Part shown: positions 36,648-47,640 of the stretch, in pieces | Position numbering within the stretch: the stretch's first letter is position 1 | Layout: each line of letters starts with the position of its first letter | NCBI GenBank assembly: GCA_013397935.1 | Contig: VZRN01005169.1 | Location: forward strand, 434,001 to 498,000 | Length of the DNA: 64,000 nt | Direction: 5' to 3' | From: Dasyornis broadbenti | Taxonomy: Eukaryota; Chordata; Aves; Passeriformes; Dasyornithidae | Program-made: the position numbers and the translations under genes | The notes under the pieces: model-generated | Database searches by the model: none | What the model was told of the DNA's origin: nothing | Seen by the model: only the letters and a program-made list of their open reading frames with translations

Positions 36648-38389
36648 GCTTGCAAACAAAGATAACACAGGAAGCTCATGAAGTGCGTGGTTTAGCCTAG
36701 TTCAAAGGAGAGCTGAGCTTTAAGAGAACTGGGTGTTCATACACTGCCATGGGTACAGCATAAACATTATCATATTGCATTACAGCTTGACCACGTGGCC
36801 TGACATCTCCAAAATACCCAAAAGCTCTTCTCTCTTTACGTTCCTCTTGAGGTTTTGGACAGTCAAGTTCCCCTGACAATTTGGACAAGATGATGTTTCA
36901 CAGATGCACAGACTTGTAAATCTCTCATCCGAGTCTGGCACAATGTTGGATGGCAGAAAAATCGTGATGGCCTTGTCTTACTGGAGCCTGCAATTCCTGA
37001 TGCCACTAAGTCTTATTAAAGTCTTGTAAATACCAATAGTACAACATATTTATATACAACCAGCAAGAAATGGATGAGCCTGCCATCATTCTACATTCTC
37101 TTTAGCTCTGGAGAACTCATCTCTGCCTTCAGTATGATATGATCAGATTTGTTCGTGCTTCGTAAGAACCTGAATTTGGCTGAGAATAGTTAATTATCTT
37201 TGAAATTAATATTTATCCCTATAGGGGGCACCTCCCCTCCCTGTTTTTACCCCATAAAGAATAATAAGAAAAATGGCCTAAAACTGCAACTTCTACAGGG
37301 TCGAAAGGACTGGAAGACATAGAGAGGAAAAGGGATGTGTAGAGTTGAACACCCTCACATGTGTCACTGTCTGGGAGCACTTCTGCTGGGGCTTGAGGGG
37401 CAGGGATTGTATCTGTCTCTGGGTTCATCCCAGGCTTTGCACCCTGGGATGCCATGAACCAACCTTCTCCCTCTCAGTGTAGCCTCCAGGAGCCTGGGCA
37501 TGAAGGATACATGGGGTCAGAAATGGTCCCTGGTCTGAGCAGCCAGTCACTCTGAGAAAGCACTGGTGTCTCTTTTTGGTCTTGCAGGAGCCTCAGTGGC
37601 TGGCTTGGACCAGAAGGCAGAGTTTTAGATGGTGAAAGCTAAATGAGGTGAATCCCCATTGTCATCCACAGAACATGTGGTATTTTCAGGAGTTTAACCA
37701 GATCCAGCTCAGTGCCTGAATCAGATAATGACTCTCCCTAAGCATGTAGCTTTGGGGCCTGAGAGTTGATGTTAAAGGGCATTAGAAATTTCCGCCTGTA
37801 ATATGCTCCAACCAGCCCGACAGTGATTTTTCTAACACTGAAAATCCAGATCTGGTGGTGTAACAGGGTTTTTAATTTTGCCTTTGTACAGCAATTGGGT
37901 ACTGGTATGTGGAAGGTTATCCCCTGGGCTGAGGAAGGGGATTCCTTTTTGTGTCTGTGTTAGGAAGTGGGGTGGCCCCTGGAGGAGCTGACCTTTGGAG
38001 CAGTGATGGGCAGCTGTGCTCTTTTGATGGTGTTTCAAAAGGGTTTTACTTTGGACTGGTCTAGTGTGGTCCTGCGGAATGAACACTGGTGTGTTTGCAG
38101 GTATGAAGCTCCTTTTTCAGTTGGATTTTTCTCTGAAAGAGATTCAGTCCTAGCATCACTTCATGATGGAAAACAAAATGCATAAAGCAAGAGCAATCAG
38201 GGAATTTTCCACAAAGGCATGCTCTGATCTGAATTAAAATACTAATAGAAATGCATTCAGGGAGTATCTTTTGCTGACCAACTTTGCAGGAGTATATTCC
38301 TTTTGTTTAGTGTGCTTTTCTTTCTTTCTCTCCCTGAATTCCCGGCTGACAATTGACAGGAACTCCCTTTCAGTGTGGGTTTGGTCACT
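36648..38389. other. Noncoding, upstream flank of the CpG island
   Basis: Unique sequence, no gene recognised. CpG is rare until about 38.39 kb. Confidence 0.5.
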
Positions 38390-38740
38390 CGCTGACAGTA
38401 AACGCGCCCAGCAGAAAATGCTCCAACTGTTGGCGTTTCCCGAGCAGGGAAAACCTCCTGGGCTAGGCTTGGAATGAGGATTACACCCTTTTAAGTCAAT
38501 CGCGGGGAATCCACGATCTTCCACGGTGACGAAGTTTTCTCGGTGCTTTCCCCGCTCGCACGGAGGAGCATCAGCCCCGCACGGGCGCGTTCCCAGCTCC
38601 GAGCCAGCGGCACAATAGGCAGGGCACAGTCCCGCACCTCCTCGCCAGCGCTGCCGCCGACCGGATCCCCGCGGCTGGGCTGGGATCGCCCGTCCTGTGC
38701 TGAATGCATTACGTAAGGCAGGGATCGTTTGTCAGCCGCG

Positions 38741-38755
38741 ATGGTACAAACATAG
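38741..38755 (+). other. Upstream ORF 1 (4 codons plus stop)
   Basis: ATG GTA CAA ACA TAG, preceded by GCCGCG. It would be translated only if transcription starts upstream of it. Confidence 0.4.
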
Positions 38756-38904
38756 CTGCGGGCAGATTATGCACAGAGAGCGAGAGAGGAGGGAGAGGGA
38801 GGAAGGTCTCTCCAGGAACGGTGCTCCACGCGGCTGAGGATTGCAAGTTGGCAGGTTGGCAGCTGGCTGAGCTCCCGTGAAGGGTGTCGCTGGCGGTCCC
38901 TGAC

Positions 38905-38931
38905 ATGCTCTGGTTCGTGTGGGATGCTTGA
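38905..38931 (+). other. Upstream ORF 2 (8 codons plus stop)
   Basis: Encodes MLWFVWDA. Initiation context is weak to moderate (CTGACATGC). Confidence 0.4.
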
Positions 38932-38971
38932 GACGGGCACGAGATACTAAGTTGGGGGGACGAGGACTGGC

Positions 38972-39013
38972 ATGAGGATCGGACCAAAATGGAAGGGCTT
39001 CTGTCTCCGATGA
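38972..39013 (+). other. Upstream ORF 3, overlapping the main start
   Basis: Encodes MRIGPKWKGFCLR and stops at 39013, after the main ATG at 38989 and in another frame. An overlapping upstream ORF of this kind usually lowers translation of the main frame unless it is skipped. Its context (TGGCATGA) is weaker than that of the main ATG. Confidence 0.4.
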
Positions 39014-39021
39014 GAACGAAG
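38989..39021 (+). CDS. Candidate first coding exon (11 codons), gene unidentified
   Basis: ATG in strong initiation context (ACCAAAATGG: A at -3, G at +4) opens MEGLLSPMRTK and is cut after a complete codon by a consensus donor, AACGAAG|GTAGGG. The reading is therefore phase 0, with only 33 coding bases in this exon. It directly follows the CpG island. Short coding first exons after a long 5' UTR are common in large vertebrate developmental and neuronal genes. I do not recognise the N-terminus, and no following exon was identified up to 64000, so intron 1 would exceed 24 kb. Alternative: a noncoding first exon of the same or another transcript. Confidence 0.5.
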
Positions 39022-39121
39022 GTAGGGGAAGATGTTAATGTCTTTTGAAGCTGAATTTACCCGAGGAGGGGAAGGGGAGTTGCGGGGCTAGCTCTGTGAA
39101 TAGGGGGCTTGCCGAGCTTTT

Positions 39122-39171
39122 GTCTCTTTTCTTTCTCTCTTTTTTTTTTTTTTTTTCCTTTCTTCTTTTTC
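39122..39171. repeat. Polypyrimidine / poly(T) tract
   Basis: T/C tract with 17 consecutive T at 39140-39156, about 100 bases downstream of the proposed donor. The following CAAAAC lacks an acceptor AG close by, so it is probably simple sequence. Confidence 0.85.
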
Positions 39172-39989
39172 AAAACTATGCTTGTGAATGTAACTCGGTA
39201 GAGGAGCGACAGCACTTGCCTCCAAGAGGGAAGTATCGCATCACTCTTCCTCGACAGAGATGACCTTTGTAAATGAGTTTGCCTTTTGGAGTAGACAGCC
39301 ATATTTTTATTTGAATTTCCAGTTGGAGGCTCTCATTGTGTCTGTGTGTCTGTGCGTGCTCCCCGGGGAGCCGGTCGGGGGAAGCATACCTGCGGCACAG
39401 GGACGGATGGGGTCACGGGGCTACCCCAGCCTGGTGTTTCCAGCAGCAAGGGAGGCAAAGTGGGCAAGCAAAGTGAGTGATTTTGTGCCCAAATACCCTG
39501 CCAGGATGGGAGACCTCTTGTTGTGGACCCAGACCAGAAAGCTGTAAAAGAGAGTGAGGGTACAGGGCTAAGGTATTGCTGCACTTGTCTGCTGCTTTCT
39601 CACACTCCCAACTCTCTTTAAAGGTTTGACATTAATCCTCATTGTTAAAGAAACTTGAATTCCAGCAGGGAAAAGCTAGAGAAAAAACAGTGATGGTTTA
39701 ATTTGTAAAATTTCTCCCCGTGCCATTATTTCTTTGTGGTCCTGGGGGATAGACTGAATCCTGATTGTATTTTAGTCACTGCCTCCATCCCATGTGGTAA
39801 CTGCCTTGGGTAAATCCTTCTGATTTCAGTCCATCACCACATTCAATCCACCCCTGTTGTATTGTATCTCAGGACTGGAAGAACTGGAATTCAATGGCAA
39901 TTCTTGCCATCAACAAGGTATCTTCATATGTCTTAGATGTAAACACCTTTGAAGGGACATTTAGACCAGAGGTGCTTTCTATAAATGCC
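39172..39989. other. Proposed intron 1, nothing recognised
   Basis: A moderately CpG-containing patch at 39.36-39.42 kb is the tail of the island. The rest is unique AT-rich sequence. Confidence 0.5.
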
Positions 39990-40070
39990 AGACTTGAAAA
40001 AATTCAGAGAAATTGTCTGGTCCAGCCCCTGTACTGAAGCAGAACAGCTAGTCTGGTCTCCTCAATTACA
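39990..40070 (-). mobile_element. Decayed CR1 3' end
   Basis: The plus strand reads TCAGAGAAATTGTCTGGTCC, then AGCCCCTGTACTGAAGCAGA and ACAGCTAG, matching the antisense CR1 3' phrase GAGGTCATCTGGTCCA, CCCCTGC, TCAAGCAGGG, CCAGCTAG. The terminal octamers are lost or unrecognisable. Confidence 0.45.
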
Positions 40071-42569
40071 TCCCTGCCATCCACTATCCTAAATTAAAGG
40101 CTCTTCAATGATTGAAAGTATTTTCAATATTAAAACCAAGAAAAGTGATTTAAATCAAAATAATTTGCCAGCAAGCATCTGCACTATAATTCTTCAGGGA
40201 AGTAATTTTTTTCCACTTTAATTCAGGGTTTTTTTGTCTTGCACAGTAAGTTGGGAATTTTGAAAAGGACCTGCCAACTTCATATAGCTCTCCATTACCA
40301 AGAACAATGCTACGGGCAGTTTTTAGAATGAAAGATTTATAAGGGATTATAGACCCAGCTATTCATATCTCTCATTACTGTGGAATACATACATTAATGT
40401 TAGGCTTTGTAAGGCATTTCCCAGTATAATTTTTTAAAAATCAGATAATAGAGAAAACCTCTAGCAGCTGCCCAACGTTTTCATCTCATTTCCATTATTA
40501 GAAAATGTAACTTTCATCGCTTTAGCTGATGTTTCCATTCTGCTCCTCTAACTAGGCTTGAAGCGACTGCTGGAGGCAGTCTCTCCCAGGACTGGTGTGC
40601 TTTCAGGCTCATGCGTGGATTACAGCCAGGCGTGTGTAGTATCAGCACCTGCAGAATGTGTGAAGCTGTAAAAATGACGGAGTAGAGTAAGGGAAGTGGT
40701 CCAGGACTGGGTATTCTGTTTGTTCATCTGACCTACTTCGTAGCTGGAATGTAAATCCTAATAATGCCATCCATAAAGTGTAATCTCAATTTCCACTGTC
40801 AGGTTATTTATTGCTCCTATAGAAGAATATGCTTGGGAATATAGACGTGGTCCTTTGGAGCACAGTCTGCTGTAATATTAATGAAAGGGAGAGATTCTGA
40901 GCTCTTTTGTGTATGGGAAAAGCTTCTCAAGTCAAAGCAATGTGATTTTAAATCATCTATTGCAATGATGTAAAACTGACAGGATTCTCTGGAAGATCCA
41001 GATCGTGACGTTGGTGTTACGTTGCTGTTAATCTGAAGTAGCTCCATGGCAGCTGATGGAGATATTCAAATAGATTCTGTGAAACAAAGGTCAGGATTTG
41101 ACCCTTACATCTTTACCTTTCAGAGAAATAACAATGCGTAGATCACTTGAATAGATTTGAAAACTAATCTCATTTCCAAGACGCTTCATGGCTGGCAGCA
41201 GCCCCCTGCTCCCTGCCAGAAAATCAACTGTAAAATCTATTAACTCCCCAAATACAATCTTCATATGTGATGACTACACAAAAAAAAAAACTTGACAACA
41301 GTGAAGCTGCTGATGTGCCGAGACCCCTGCCTGTCACACTCCCTAATATTGCCTCATTTTTTCCCCTCTATTCCCCCGTCTGTCTGATCCCATCTGTTGT
41401 CACTTGTTTTACACTAAGGCTGCAACTGTTGGAGGCTAGTTAGAAGGTTTTTTGTCCTTTGGTTTGCACAGTGACATGAAGGACAGTGAGCTTCTGGTCA
41501 TTTCTGGCAGAGCCACCTGGAGAGAGCCTGGAGCGTCTGGGAGATCCAAGATTTAACCAGTGTGAAAACATCTCTCTTTTGCAGTGAAATGCAAATATAG
41601 ACTCAGTTTTATCCTTCAGTCCCAAGCAGCTCTCTTTAGCCTGCTCAAATCTAGACAGAAAACTAAAACCAAACAATTTTCTTTGTTTCCATGGGTAAGT
41701 AGGAGCAAGAGCTGACTCTGCAGGCACTTCTCACAGTCTGTCACCAGTGGGTGAGGACAGCCTACATCTGTTAAATGCAAGGGTGCTGGAATTAAAATGA
41801 AGTCAAAATCCCTGCAGGTGGGCTTGGATGAATCTCGTGGTGGTCCCTATTGCATACAGGGGTTCTCACTCCATGTCAGAGCTGACAGAGGGACAGGTGG
41901 GCACATCTTGACTTCCAAAGCCCAGTTTCTTGTGCCAGAAGGCTGCAGCTGAGACACTGCACAGAGACATGGGCACAGCATCCTCACTTCTCCAACTAGC
42001 TCCATGGCAGGGCTTGCCAGCAGAGGGCTGGGAATACACAACCAAGAGCACGTTTCATAGAGGACTTGTTTCTCATTCCACAAGGTAATAACCCATTTGG
42101 TTGCTGGGCCATGCTGGGTGATCATACAGTGGGTACTTAGAAACTTAGAAACTCTTTAAAATATTTGGTTAATTGGCTATTAAACACTAAGCACATTACA
42201 CCGTGTAATGGACTCCACTGCAGCAAGCCATGGGTGATTAAAACATTTCTGCTCTTGTATAACCAGGGTGCACAAATGCAGAAAAGCAAGGGAAAGGAAA
42301 GGAATACATGGTAAAATGGGCTGGTATATCAAAATTGAAGCAGATAAGTAGAACGCATTGAATAGGAAAGTTACTGCGGTTTTTTTTTGCTGATGATTAA
42401 ATTCCACTTGATTAGAAGTAATGGTGGGTTATAAATATTTGGTGGGTGAATGGAGATACTCATAAATATTACCAGAACCAGTTAAATTTTGTAGCCCAGT
42501 ATGTCTAAGCCCCCTTTTTCAGAGCAAATGAATGTACAATAGCGATGTCCCCATGCCACCTTAAGAGAC
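40071..42569. other. Noncoding, no gene seen
   Basis: AT-rich unique sequence with short unrecognised frames. Confidence 0.5.
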
Positions 42570-42603
42570 TGTGAAGTTGATTGAGTACCACGAAGTGAAA
42601 AGA

Positions 42604-42798
42604 ATGAAGAAATGCATAAATATTGCACTCCTTTTGTTAGCCTCCATTTTAATTTGTTTTATAATCCTCAACACAGGCACAATTTGCCTTAACCCTCAGT
42701 GCATCGCCTTCAGCAAATTACACTGGCACAAGAATTTCAGTAATTTCAGTTTCTCTGCTGCTGACACTTGCCAGTGCATGCTACTGAATTTACAATGA
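42604..42798 (+). other. Short ORF with a signal-anchor-like helix, doubtful
   Basis: From the first ATG (A at -3) this frame encodes 64 residues starting MKKC, with a hydrophobic run INIALLLLASILICFIIL at about residues 5-22, then a Cys- and Asn-rich tail with NFSNFS (two potential N-glycosylation sites). The layout imitates a type II membrane protein or secreted peptide. It has no promoter, splice or family support, and T-rich DNA often yields such helices by chance. Confidence 0.12.
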
Positions 42799-45700
42799 GC
42801 ACCTGGCTCGAACCACGCAGAACTGGCTACTGCTCTATTTTCCTTTCAGAAGCCTGTGTTTGGTGCTTTTTTTGTTTATCAAAGCACTGCTTCTCTTTCA
42901 GAGCAGCTGAAAGAACTTTTTCAATGAACTTTTCGTCTGTTCAGAAACACACACGGAGGGTAAATGGAGATTAATTACTGTCGAATTTACTAAGCTTTGC
43001 ATCCAAAGATAATGAATTTTGAGTGTTCCTGTGTACAGCAAATTCAGCAAGGGAATTCGGTAAATAATGTGTGTAGTATTTAGATAGTGCTCTTTAAACG
43101 TTAATGGGGCTGTTCTCGCTTATTGAATCTTGTTAACTTTATCTGTTTATTGTAGATTTTGGGGATTAGCAAACTCCCATGGTGTTACTGTTGGTTTGTT
43201 AGACCTTGTTGGCTCTGCTTTCCAAGCCACTTAGTTTTTGACCATTGGATCTCTCACAAAGAGTGGTTAAGTCGTCCCTGTGCCTTACTCAGAGAAGTTC
43301 ACAGTGGCTCGAAGCAGAGAAACTTCGGGAGGTACCCTATACCCTGAGAATCTTAAGTAGCAAAGGCTGTGACAGCTTGCCTTTGAGATCGCCAGGGGAG
43401 GAAATCAGGAGGGGAAATTACCCCTGGGAAAGCGAAGTCTGGAGTCTGGGTTACACCTGTGGATTGCTGTAGTCTTTCACTGTTCTTGGATGGCACTGAA
43501 AATAAGTTTATATAAGCAGGTTTTTTGTGCAGCTGCAGGCAGCAAAACATTTAAACAGATTCTAAACTTTAATCTCACAAGCTGTCCTGCAGAAGATCAA
43601 GTTAGGACCCTGCAGTCTGGACAGCTATGCATATTAAAATCACTTTACAGCACTTTTGTAGAAGCCAAGAGGCAGAATAATTCCTTTGCCTGTGTTGTGA
43701 AACCAGTCCTAGTGTTTTTAAGAATACCAAAAGACCCAAAGGCGAAAGTTGCCACCATCCCTCCTCAAGCATTCACATTCCTCCTATGGCATTGCAGATC
43801 CCTGTTTTGTTACAATTGTGTATTTCACTCTCATTTTGAGTATCCCATCAAGATAGACACACCCCGGTGCTAATGACACTTGGAGAGTGAAATTTCCAAA
43901 GCCATTTATTTCTGGGGTTTCTGACCTCCCAGCTGGAGTAACCTTACATGGGTGGTGGGCACACAAATTTTTCAGGTTCCTGTGCAATCACCCATGAGCT
44001 GACACAGCCACATGAAGCTCCCAGCATGGACTGGGAAGCGCTGGTATTCCCTCAGCAGCCCTTCCACAGGGCCCCTGCATAGGCTGTCGAGCAGCTGAAG
44101 GGTTTCCTCCTTCCCTGCCTTATTATCAGTTTGACACAGAGGTTAATGAGGCCATATGTAATTCTCTGAGCTTGTAGATGGTTAAAAAGAAAGGCGATTC
44201 AAGAAATAATGAAGTCCTATGTCTCCTACTGTTAATCATAATTTTATAAATACCTGAGAGAGAGGATGTAGGGGCATAACTCAGAGCAGAGTTTCGCATT
44301 GGAATAACTCTACCATAACATTATGCCTCTGGAAAAGCAGAGCTGTTTCTGTTCCGTAACATTTCCTAAACCCATTCAGATTTAAAGACGATATATCACT
44401 GAACATAAAACCGAAAGGTTATTTTTCCTCCCCGGCTGTGCTCTGTAGCAGAGCAGTGAGCTCCATGCCTGACTGGGCCCTGCACTCGTGCCCAGTCACA
44501 GCAGGGGTAGGTTATTTACTGTACAGGGAAAGGAAGCTTTGTGTATCCTGGGCAGTACCTGGACACTGCACTGTTAACGGGAATTGCACTGCAGAGCACT
44601 GGGAGATCAAAATCCAGCACACGAACCTGCGTGCTTAGTGCTGGATCATGAGAACAAAATCCCTGTCCCCAAATACTCCTTACTGAAGGCTGAGAGGAAA
44701 TGGGGACATTTTGCCTGTGTTTTTAAGGAGGAAGGATTGCAGTTCAGGTTCTGGAATTGCATCCATGATCCAAAGCCTGGGGAGTGCTCTGTACTCTCCG
44801 CATCCTCAGGAGCACAGCTGAGTCCAGGCTGCACTATCCTAGGACCTACCTTTGGCTGCTCACCGGGTTGAGTGGGTTCAGCTCTTGCTGAGTTCTCCCA
44901 TGACTATCAGACAGTCCCTGAGATGAACCAGGATAATCACAATGCTGGGACTACTTTGCCTTTCACAGACAGTTTGATCCCTCCTCTGCCATCACCAGCT
45001 GGGCATCAGAACCACATCACTGGGAGGTGCAATTAGGCTTGGCACAGTGCTGTGTTTGAGCCTGGAATGATCACAGCGTGCCTTGGTGACCAAAGCTCTC
45101 ACATTGTGTGTCAAATACCACTGGGTCCTTTGAGGGAATGGAAATAGGAACTGCTCCCCGTACTCTGCTCACCTCCCACTGCCCAGACACCATGTCGCAG
45201 CCCAAGCCATTCTGCACCCTGGCCTCAATTCTCCATGTCTTGCTCAGCCTCTGCAAACCCAGGCTGCAGCAGAGGTGCCCAGCAAGGTCTTACATTCCCC
45301 AAATCTTCATGGTGCTGAGGTTGCCTGAAAGTGCCCAAGGACCTTCTCTTGGGTTCCATGGAACTTCACAGAAAATCACACTGGTGGGCTATGTAAGGAC
45401 CACAGAGGTTCAGAAATGAAATTAATAATATCAATCATAGCAATAACAACAACAACATAATAATTAATGTTTAAAATGCGGTATGGTAAAGCATGGACTG
45501 GAGGGAAGAAGAGTGATGATGATAGCACTAAGAGCATAAAACTTGCTAGCTCAGTGTGTGGGTCACAGGCATTTTTAGGAAGTGCAGAGAAAGTACACTG
45601 GTGAGCATTCATCTTCCCAGTCATTTCGTGTTTTACTTAATGGCAGCTGTTGGCGAGACAATTGGCCACCCTTTTCAAAAGCAGAACTCAGACACCCACT

Positions 45701-47213
45701 CTTTAGCTGTGAATCACAGGTTGCATTCCCTGAGGAAGGTCACAAAGTCTTAACTGCTGCAACTATGGGAAAGCTGAAAAAATGAGAAAGTTATGAGTGA
45801 TATGATTGTGAAGTAAAAAATGATGGTTGCCCCAAAATGCCAGCCTGGTAGTTATCCATGGAGAAAAACAGCTCTCCTGCATGCCTGCCTGATATAATAG
45901 GTCATTCTGAAGGCAGTTGTTGGTAGGCACTGCATGTGTTTGATGTTTGGGACTGTACAGAATGCAATAAAGCACTTGCACAATGCATATTTTATGTAAA
46001 AAATGTCGGATCTTTAACCAGTGCATACCAGTATAGCTCTAAACATCTCGGCATAGACTTCTGTAATGGTCAGCTATTTCTTATAGTATTTTACTGGTTT
46101 TAAATAAATGCAAAATATGTGTGTGGCTGGGCATGTGGGCTTTCTTCCTGAGAACACACACCTAATGTACCTTAACTTTCCCTGCATTCCTATTTTATCT
46201 ACGTTGCAATATAAACCACACCAAATCTATGAGATCAAAACTGACTCCATTTGGGATTCAACCAGCAAAACAAATCCCAGACCCTTCAGGTTGTTCCAGT
46301 TCAGAGGAGACCCAGTGACAGATGCAGGTGTCTTTTTGATGTAATTTATAAACCTATTACAATGTCAATAAACACACAAAGTCCTGTTTCCCTGACCACA
46401 GCAGATATCAAACAAATGAGAGAGAAGTTTCCCTGCTCAGGGTGGCTTCTTTCATGCAACATTCATCCACACCTGTTTTTCCTCTTGGTCCTCGGCTTGG
46501 TTATCCTATGAGGGAGGGATCTCCCCCTCCCTTATGCAATCACTGGGTATCACCACATATGGCAGACCAGCTAAGGGAGTCAAACCCACCTTCTCTTCAA
46601 GCTCCAAGTCCCCATTTTGGTGATCTGTTTGGGATTTTTTTTTTAGGAAAAGCTCTTGTTCCTTTTGTGCAGGGGTTCCTGTTGCGGAGGTGCTGTGTGG
46701 CAGCTTCCCAGCACCCAACCTCTCACAATATTCAGAACAGGAAAATCTCCCCAAATGCAACTGTCCTGAGGCAGAGCCATTGACTTGGGTCACACATACA
46801 CCAGAGGAAAGTTGTGGCTCTCATGACATGGCATGGAGTCCCCTGGTCAACAGCACTGATGAGACACAGCCCAAAGCAGCAGCCAAACCCATTCCAGTCC
46901 CTCTGAAAACAGGCAGATATCATCACTCTTCTGCTCTTGGTAGCACAAATGCTTGTAGAGCTTGGCTCTGCTGAAGGAACATGAAAGGTAGAAGCCCTCT
47001 CCCGGGTAGACAGCACTCAAACCACTCGAGGCTTTGAAGACAGGAGGTCAAAAACAATATATCAAGTCAGTTATCAGCCAGCCCTGTCTTCCCTTCCTCC
47101 TCTCCCTCTGGCTCAGAGCTGCAGGAGCTCAGGTCCTTTGATGTAAACCTGTCAGACACTTTGGTCTCTTCCCTGCTCTGCCCTGCCCTATTCTTCCACA
47201 TACACATTTGTGT
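42799..47213. other. Noncoding, no gene seen
   Basis: Unique sequence with an AAC/ATA-rich simple run at about 45421-45467. Frames at 43490-43873, 45108-45419 and 46442-46783 are unrecognisable. Confidence 0.5.
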
Positions 47214-47640
47214 GAGATTTTAATTATAGGCATGATCATATTGGTAAGAAAACCCTTCCTTAATTACACGCTCAATTAATTCTAGTAGCTTAGGAGCTGA
47301 AATACAAAGTTAGGTGAAATCATTACTGCTCCATCTAAAGTTGAATCTCTCCATGGCCAGGTTCCGAATAATACCGTGGAAGTAATTTTTCTTTAGAAAA
47401 ATGGATTTCGTTTAGAAGAGATTAAATTCTTTTGGATAGAGGGAGTTAGAGTATTATCTGGTGCCACTGATATTCTTTTCCAGAGAGACTAATTACTTAT
47501 AAGACTAATCTTTTCAGCAAATATTCCATGATCAGGCCCAAGAATTATATGGCACAAATAAGGCAATATTTTGCTTCATTAGGGTTGGCACAACCCGTCC
47601 CCTAATGCATTGTGGTCTTTAGAGAGAGATCAGGTGACGT
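47214..47640. promoter_or_regulatory. Putative conserved noncoding element
   Basis: Dense homeodomain- and Sox/Oct-like cores (TTTTAATTATAGG, CCTTAATTACACG, CTCAATTAATTC, GACTAATTACTTATAAGACT, CCCTAATGCATTG) in unique, repeat-free, frame-poor sequence. This style is typical of deeply conserved developmental enhancers, but conservation was not tested. Confidence 0.28.

Larger units (their letters stand above)
38390..38970 (+). promoter_or_regulatory. CpG-island promoter and 5' UTR
   Basis: The only dense CpG cluster in the window, with phrases such as CGGGGAATCCACGATC, CCCGCTCGCACGG, GCACGGGCGCGTTCC and GCCGCCGACCGGATCCCCGC. It carries TTACGTAA at 38709-38716 inside ATTACGTAAG, a match to the PAR-bZIP/C/EBP-type site. 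No TATA box was seen, so dispersed initiation is likely. A purine-rich GAGAGCGAGAGAGGAGGGAG stretch follows at about 38777-38805. The island leads into an ATG with a splice donor on the plus strand, giving the proposed direction. A divergent minus-strand transcript is also possible. Confidence 0.7.
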
